NCBI RefSeq assembly: GCF_018343545.2
Contig: NZ_JAGYPE020000020.1
Span: forward strand, 1-64,000
Source of the DNA: Neobacillus citreus
GTDB lineage: Bacteria; Bacillota; Bacilli; Bacillales; Cytobacillaceae
Direction of reading: 5' to 3'
DNA: 64,000 nucleotides
Shown here: piece after piece, positions 59,724 through 64,000 of the stretch
Numbering within the stretch: the first letter of the stretch is position 1
How the letters are laid out: each line of letters starts with the position of its first letter
Notes under the pieces: generated by a model
Database searches by the model: none
Seen by the model: only the letters and a program-made list of their open reading frames with translations
Told to the model about the DNA's origin: nothing
Position numbers and translations under genes: made by a program

Positions 59724-59840
59724 CTATTTATATTTATTGAAGGTCATGCTGCAATGCCAGCTCAAGCTGAAACGATTATTGCTGAAGGATTAGAAAAAGT
59801 AAAAGAAGTTGCAAAGAAATTATCACCAGTTGCAGTTTAA
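59724..59840 (+). pseudogene. C-terminal remnant of an FMN-dependent NADH-azoreductase-like gene
   Basis: An open frame of 38 codons ends at TAA 59838-59840 and reads LFIFIEGHAAMPAQAETIIA then EGLEKVKEVAKKLSPVAV. The FIEGH..(A)MP..AE pattern and helical end resemble the last 35 residues of AzoR/YocJ-type azoreductases. There is no start codon or upstream coding part; a stop lies at 59712. A terminator follows at the normal distance, which suggests the 5' part of a once complete gene was deleted. Confidence 0.5.
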
Positions 59841-59863
59841 TAATGAAATAAATATGAATTAGT

Positions 59864-59893
59864 GGTCACTTAGAAGGCAAAGTGACCGTTTTA
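59864..59893 (+). terminator. Terminator behind the gene remnant
   Basis: GGTCACTT pairs with AAGTGACC, followed by GTTTTATT. Confidence 0.65.
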
Positions 59894-60101
59894 TTATCTA
59901 TACAAAGATTTGGTTGGGTAAAGAGGCTTTACGTGACTGTATTGGAATCTGGAGTAAGTTCAATTTTGTGATTTTTCTATTGAAATTTCTTAAAATCTCA
60001 GCAAATAGGGAGTTATTATAGTAGGAGGGTGGCCTTAATGGCAAGCCAATTTGATTAAAAAGTTTAAACACAAAGTAAAATTTGAAAAAAAGGTGTGATA
60101 G

Positions 60102-60497
60102 ATGATGATTAAAGGGATTAATCACAAAGCATTTCATGTAGTAAATATGGAACGTTCATTGGATTTTTATTGCAATAAGCTCGGTTTTAAGAGAGCGTTT
60201 GAATTGAATCAACCAAATGGTGAACCGTGGATTGTATATGTAAAGGTGGCAGAGGGGTGTTTCATTGAATTGTTTTATGGGGGTGTCGAGGGTGTTAGAG
60301 ACAGAGCGGAACATATATGTTTTGAGGTGGATGACATTAACAAAACGGCAGACCAATTGAAGAAAAAGGGAGTACATTTAGCAGAAGAAATTTCACAAGG
60401 AAGAGCTTTGAACTACCAATTCTGGGTAATAGATCCCGATGGAAACTGGCTTGAGTTTATGGAAATGCATCCAGAATCACTACATATGAGATCCTAA
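60102..60497 (+). CDS. VOC superfamily (glyoxalase/dioxygenase-like) protein
   Basis: Single-domain vicinal-oxygen-chelate protein of 131 residues with two beta-alpha-beta-beta-beta modules. NHKAFHVVNMERSLDFYCNKLGF (about 7-29, in part) carries the first metal histidine, the middle CFIELFYGG the first glutamate, AEHICFEVDDIN the second histidine (about 72) and WLEFMEMHP the final glutamate (about 121). AAGGTG precedes the ATG pair. Could be a lyase, isomerase or resistance protein; no closer call possible. Confidence 0.82.
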   Translation: MMIKGINHKAFHVVNMERSLDFYCNKLGFKRAFELNQPNGEPWIVYVKVAEGCFIELFYGGVEGVRDRAEHICFEVDDINKTADQLKKKGVHLAEEISQGRALNYQFWVIDPDGNWLEFMEMHPESLHMRS

Positions 60498-60531
60498 CAA
60501 AGGAAAGAACTTACCTATTCTTATTTAGCCC

Positions 60532-60570
60532 CAGGCGTCATCCTTTTAAGTGAATGCCGCCTGATTTTTA
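60532..60570 (+). terminator. Terminator after the VOC gene
   Basis: CAGGCGTCAT pairs with ATGCCGCCTG (one mismatch), followed by ATTTTTAATT. Confidence 0.65.
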
Positions 60571-60706
60571 ATTACATACAACCGTTATAAATGAAGAATT
60601 TTCAGCGTAAGTAAAGAGATGGAAGAGGACACTTGTTCCCCAGTAATTCCACGCTCCGTTTTAATACGAAATGTTCGTTTTCCCCTTCTAGCAGCGATGT
60701 TCATTT

Positions 60707-61480
60707 TCATTGTTTTATATTAAAGTGTTGGTTGATTGTTTGACATGTATTGAGGAGGGTGGCCGCCAGTTTCTCTTCATTGCCATAAAAACGAATAGAT
60801 GGGAGAGGGATCGAGATAGAGCATAAATTTCCCATGCGGTCAAAAATAGCTGCGCCCACTGCACAAATGCCACGAATGTGCTCTTCTCTGGCAAAAGCAA
60901 CACCCTCTTTACGAATAATTTTTAACTCCTTTAACAGTTCATCCCGGCTCGTAATTGTATGATCATTGAACTTTTGCAGGTGCTCCGGTAACATTTTTTC
61001 AACCTCAGCAATAGGCAAGGAGGCCAGTATTGCCTTTCCGTTCGCCGTACAATGTAATGGAAAAGATACACCGGGTTGTGAAGTCGCTTGCAATGGATGC
61101 GGAGCGACAATTTGATCCACAAAAAACACCTTACCATTATTTAATACTGATAGATCTACCGTTTCATTGATTTGAGATGATAGTTGTATTAAAAATGGCC
61201 TGATTTCTTCTTTTAAATCACTATGGACCGCGGCTGCAAGCATCGCGATCTCAGGTCCAAGACAGAAACCGCCGTGAAGAGAGGCGGCTGCAACATATCT
61301 TTCCTCCTCCAGGGCAGTTACGATTCTTTGAACCGTTGACCGAGCAAGGCCCACTTCTTTGGCAATTTGGGAAAGGCTTAACCCTTTTGGATGTTCTTTA
61401 AGCGCCCTTAGTATTTTTGCCGCGCGAGAGATGACTTGAACGCTAGATGGTTTCGTTTGCTCCTGTTTATCGTTGTTCAA
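60707..61480 (-). CDS. IclR family transcriptional regulator
   Basis: Regulator of 257 residues. The TTG start at 61480 has AAAGGAG nine bases upstream. Winged helix at about 16-75 (SRAAKILRALKEHPKGLSLS, then IAKEVGLARSTVQRIVTALE) and the IclR effector domain at about 85-250 (SVLNNGKVFFVDQI, LHCTANGKAILASLP, GVAFAREEHIRGICAVGAAI), where small acids or sugars bind. Divergent from two Gfo/Idh/MocA dehydrogenase genes, which it probably controls. Confidence 0.9.
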   Translation of the reverse strand: MNNDKQEQTKPSSVQVISRAAKILRALKEHPKGLSLSQIAKEVGLARSTVQRIVTALEEERYVAAASLHGGFCLGPEIAMLAAAVHSDLKEEIRPFLIQLSSQINETVDLSVLNNGKVFFVDQIVAPHPLQATSQPGVSFPLHCTANGKAILASLPIAEVEKMLPEHLQKFNDHTITSRDELLKELKIIRKEGVAFAREEHIRGICAVGAAIFDRMGNLCSISIPLPSIRFYGNEEKLAATLLNTCQTINQHFNIKQ

Positions 61481-61600
61481 AAGTATAAACTCCTTTCAGA
61501 ATCAATCCATTCTATTATAACGAAAATTCGTAATCCATCAGTAAAAAAAGGTAAAAAAATTGTCTCAGATCAAGTCATTCCTTGGATTCGAGACTTTTTA

Positions 61601-61630
61601 TTGACATGTGCTTTAAAAATTCCCTATACT
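61601..61630 (+). promoter_or_regulatory. Predicted sigma-A promoter of the first MocA-type gene
   Basis: Perfect TTGACA (61601-61606), 18 bases, TATACT (61625-61630). Confidence 0.65.
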
Positions 61631-61647
61631 AGACATATCCACCTAAC

Positions 61648-61671
61648 GGTACAAGTGTACCACAATGCGGT
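61648..61671. promoter_or_regulatory. Overlapping operator candidates downstream of the promoter
   Basis: GGTACA-AG-TGTACC (61648-61661) is a perfect palindrome. It runs into ACCACAATGCGGT (61659-61671), a near palindrome of the form ACCnCAnTGnGGT, whose exact reverse complement is present at 63066 before the next MocA-type gene. IclR is the obvious candidate protein. Confidence 0.6.
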
Positions 61672-61947
61672 TATTTTTAAAAATGTATTAAAAAAATGTA
61701 ATTAAGGACCGTTCCGTATGACTCGGCATTAACGGCGGTTTGCAGCAGTAATGATAGCCGAATTGAATGGGTGAAATCCATACAAAGGGAGATGTATCGA
61801 AGGGCAAATCCTATTAATCAAGAAAAATAATGTAACGAACACTACATTAGATGTCAGCGGGAAGCATTAATTTAATGCACCAGTTTTTTTGCAACAGTGA
61901 CACCTGCAAAAAATTAAAGTTTATAACAAATGAAGGAGAATACTGCC
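61672..61947. other. Leader region without a gene
   Basis: About 275 bases between the operators and the dehydrogenase gene. No coding frame, strong hairpin or known riboswitch pattern is apparent to me. AAGGAG at 61933-61938 serves the next start. Confidence 0.4.
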
Positions 61948-62922
61948 ATGAAATTTGAAAAAGTTCGTTGGGGAATTATTGGATGTGGTGATGTGACGGA
62001 AGTGAAGAGTGGACCGGCATTTCAGAAAATAAAAAATTCAGAGTTGGTGGCCGTTATGCGGAGAACGGGCGAACTAGCGAAAGATTATGCGGAAAGACAC
62101 AATGTGCCTAAATGGTACGATGATGCCGAAGCACTTATTAATGATCCAGATGTCGATGCCGTCTATATTGCTACACCACCGAGTTCACATAAAGAATATA
62201 CCATTAAAGTGGCAAAGGCAGGTAAACCTGTTTATGTAGAAAAGCCAATGGCGCTTAATTTTTCTGAATGCAATGAAATGATTGCTGTTTGCAAGGAGGC
62301 TGGCGTTCCTTTATATGTATCATACTACCGCAGGGCGCTGCCTCGATTTGTTAAAATAAAAGAGTTATTGGAAAATAAAGCGATTGGTGACGTTCGTTTC
62401 GTATCAACAACACAGTATCAAAAAGCTTCAGAAGACGTGTTGGATTCACAAAATTCCCCATGGAGAGTTCAACCTGAAATTTCCGGAGGGGGGCTATTTT
62501 TTGATTTAGCCAGTCATACCCTTGATCTATTAGATTTTTTACTTGGGCCAATAAAGGATGTGCAAGGTTTTGCTTCAAATCAAGCAGGTAATTATCGTGC
62601 AGAAGATATTTATACAGGTACTTATCGATTTGAATCTGGAATTCACGGAATAGGAATTTGGTGTTTTTCTGCTTTTGAAGATGTGGATGTGAATGAACTC
62701 GTCGGCAGTAAAGGAAAAATTACCTTTTCCACTTTTGGGAATGAGCCGATTGTTTTGACAACGGCTAGTGGAACAGAGCAATGGAGTTTTGAAATGCCGC
62801 AGCATGTTCATCAACCTCTTATAGAAACGATTGTGGCTGACTTAACAGAAGATAGCGGCCAGTGTCTAAGTACTGGAGTGACCGGTGCTAGAACAAACTG
62901 GGTCATGGGTGAAATAAGATAG
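61948..62922 (+). CDS. Gfo/Idh/MocA family oxidoreductase (first)
   Basis: NAD(P)-dependent sugar or polyol dehydrogenase of 324 residues from the ATG at 61948 (AAGGAG nine bases upstream; the ATG at 61930 precedes that site). VRWGIIGCGDVTEVKSGPAF (about 5-24) is the Rossmann start; DAVYIATPPSSHKEY (about 67-81) and AKAGKPVYVEKPMALN (about 84-99) contain the EKP motif with the catalytic lysine; the C-terminal alpha/beta domain has GGGLFFDLASHTLDLLDFLL (about 179-198) with the DxxxH-type motif. Substrate unknown. Confidence 0.9.
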   Translation: MKFEKVRWGIIGCGDVTEVKSGPAFQKIKNSELVAVMRRTGELAKDYAERHNVPKWYDDAEALINDPDVDAVYIATPPSSHKEYTIKVAKAGKPVYVEKPMALNFSECNEMIAVCKEAGVPLYVSYYRRALPRFVKIKELLENKAIGDVRFVSTTQYQKASEDVLDSQNSPWRVQPEISGGGLFFDLASHTLDLLDFLLGPIKDVQGFASNQAGNYRAEDIYTGTYRFESGIHGIGIWCFSAFEDVDVNELVGSKGKITFSTFGNEPIVLTTASGTEQWSFEMPQHVHQPLIETIVADLTEDSGQCLSTGVTGARTNWVMGEIR

Positions 62923-63065
62923 CTGAGAACAGTACATCCTATTCTTTACTATGCGACCCATCCTTAGGATTAGCGTTTTTAATTTCTACACACGATTAAA
63001 CAATGCTAAAAAGGACTAAATTGTAACTTTATAATACCACAATTAACCATAATTGATTCATGTAT

Positions 63066-63078
63066 ACCGCATTGTGGT
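63066..63078. promoter_or_regulatory. Operator candidate ACCGCATTGTGGT
   Basis: Exact reverse complement of 61659-61671, 94 bases before the second MocA-type ATG. TATAAT lies at 63030-63035 just upstream, though without a good -35 box. Confidence 0.6.
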
Positions 63079-63171
63079 TGATTATTACGATTAAATCTTT
63101 GTTCATATAAATGTTAATAAATATGATTACAGAAAGCAATTGGGAAGTTAGTCTGAAGGAGAGCGGTTGAA

Positions 63172-64000
63172 ATGAAACAGGAATTCGGGTTTGCTATTGT
63201 CGGATCAGGGCTAATCAGTACCACGTATTATGAGCAAATTTCAGCAATAGAAGGAGCAAAAGTGGTTGCAGTATACTCCCGTAAGGAGGATAAGGCAAAA
63301 TCACTTGCTGATAAGGCCGGTGCAGATTGGTATACAGATTATCAAGAAATGCTTAAGAGAAAAGATATTGATATTGTATCGATTATTACACCAAGCGGCA
63401 CTCATGCTGACATGGCAATAGAGGCTGCACGTGCCGGAAAGCATGTAATCGTTGAAAAACCAATGGATATTTCCCTTGAGAAGGCACAGCAAATGATCAA
63501 TGTATGCCGTGAGCATCATGTTAAATTAAGTGTTATTTCTCAACATCGCTTTGATTCATCAACTGTGAAGATTAAAACGGATATTGATTCAGGACGATTC
63601 GGAAAAATGGTGCTAGGGCAGGCGGCTGTGAATTGGTATCGTCCTCAAAGCTACTATGATAATAGTAAGTGGCGGGGTACATGGGAAATGAATGGGGGCG
63701 GAGTATTAATTAATCAGGCCATTCATACGATTGATTTATTTCAGTACTTCATGGGAGAGGTGGAAAGTGTCTATGCACATACAGCTATATTAGCTCATGA
63801 AGGAATTGAAGTGGAGGATGTGGCCGTTGCCACGGTAAAATTTAAACATGGCGGGTTAGGAACCATTGTTGGAACTACAGCTGCATATCCTGGTCTGTCA
63901 GCCCGCTTGGAGATAATCGGAACAAATGGTACAGCCGTGATTGAGAATGATCAATTACTTAAGCATTATCTGCGTAATCCAAATAATGAAGCGGAAGTCC
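63172..64000 (+). CDS. Gfo/Idh/MocA family oxidoreductase (second, C-terminus beyond window)
   Basis: Open frame of 276 codons that runs off the window end. ATG with AAGGAGAG upstream. FAIVGSGLISTTYYEQISAI (about 7-26) is the Rossmann start, SIITPSGTHADMAIEAARAG (about 68-87) and VIVEKPMDIS (about 90-99) carry the EKP catalytic lysine, and GGGVLINQAIHTIDLFQYFM (about 175-194) holds the conserved histidine. It is of a different subgroup from the gene at 61948. The shared operator suggests both serve one sugar-acid or inositol-like pathway whose remaining genes lie beyond the window. Confidence 0.9.
   Translation, partial: MKQEFGFAIVGSGLISTTYYEQISAIEGAKVVAVYSRKEDKAKSLADKAGADWYTDYQEMLKRKDIDIVSIITPSGTHADMAIEAARAGKHVIVEKPMDISLEKAQQMINVCREHHVKLSVISQHRFDSSTVKIKTDIDSGRFGKMVLGQAAVNWYRPQSYYDNSKWRGTWEMNGGGVLINQAIHTIDLFQYFMGEVESVYAHTAILAHEGIEVEDVAVATVKFKHGGLGTIVGTTAAYPGLSARLEIIGTNGTAVIENDQLLKHYLRNPNNEAEV

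Noticed and set aside
61436-61705. Open frame of 89 codons between the IclR and MocA genes
   Set aside because: It covers the iclR start and the promoter at 61601-61630 and shows no ribosome site or protein features.

Overview
The window looks like chromosomal DNA of a low-GC Gram-positive bacterium of the Bacillaceae (Bacillus or a close relative). Strong GGAGG-type ribosome sites, TTG and GTG starts, short lipoprotein signal peptides, U-tailed stem-loop terminators and many Bacillus-type families (DUF3189, a YkoN-like glycosyltransferase, a MalA/MalP-like set) support this. I see no rRNA, tRNA, phage genes, intact insertion sequence or CRISPR array. Family assignments rest on motifs, length and neighbourhood read by eye; no database search was possible.

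Region 1 (1-23655) is a carboxylate-catabolism island. After the start of an amino-acid permease, a GntR regulator heads a three-gene set: split iron-sulfur dehydratase plus D-malate/tartrate-type dehydrogenase. Next come a TRAP transporter whose binding protein lies in a divergent operon (with a beta-hydroxyacid dehydrogenase and an 'amino acid synthesis' family gene broken by a stop codon), a CitE-like lyase, two MmgE/PrpD proteins, a DASS carrier, a second GntR regulator, a fumarate-reductase-like flavoprotein, a second split dehydratase, an HMG-CoA-lyase-like enzyme, a crotonase, an acyl-CoA dehydrogenase, a class III CoA-transferase and a quinone oxidoreductase. Six GGATACA-containing sites precede units of this island and probably make it one GntR regulon. 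The gene set resembles itaconate/citramalate-type CoA pathways, but the substrate is inferred.

Region 2 (23728-36318) holds smaller units: a DUF3189 protein; an HxlR regulator divergent from an MFS exporter and an aldo/keto reductase; an S9 peptidase; a PAP2 phosphatase and a glycolipid-type glycosyltransferase; a small lipoprotein; and a maltose-type PTS operon (RpiR regulator, IICB, GH4 6-phospho-glucosidase, IIA).

Region 3 (36548-47817) holds stress and detoxification units. A MarR regulator, an SDR and a flavodoxin-like quinone reductase each have the same palindrome upstream. A histidine-rich metal transporter follows. A TetR regulator is divergent from a carboxymuconolactone-decarboxylase-like protein and two aldo/keto reductases, and its 109-bp control region is duplicated upstream of a sugar acetyltransferase whose start codon appears to be ATA. 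An MBL-fold protein, a secreted M28 aminopeptidase and an NTF2-like protein end the region.

Region 4 (47954-59493) appears to be a sigma-54 locus. An aldehyde dehydrogenase and a divergent five-gene peptide-type ABC importer each have a -24/-12 promoter, and a third lies before a CMD-like gene and an orphan TRAP binding protein; two tandem paralogous SDRs follow. Region 5 (59494-64000) has an azoreductase-like gene remnant, a VOC protein, an IclR regulator and two Gfo/Idh/MocA dehydrogenases that share an operator-like palindrome.

Structural oddities not explained by the genes are two unrelated intergenic arrays with the same 21-bp period, a three-copy hairpin element (one copy inside a coding region), and a fused relic of the malA-IIA region.
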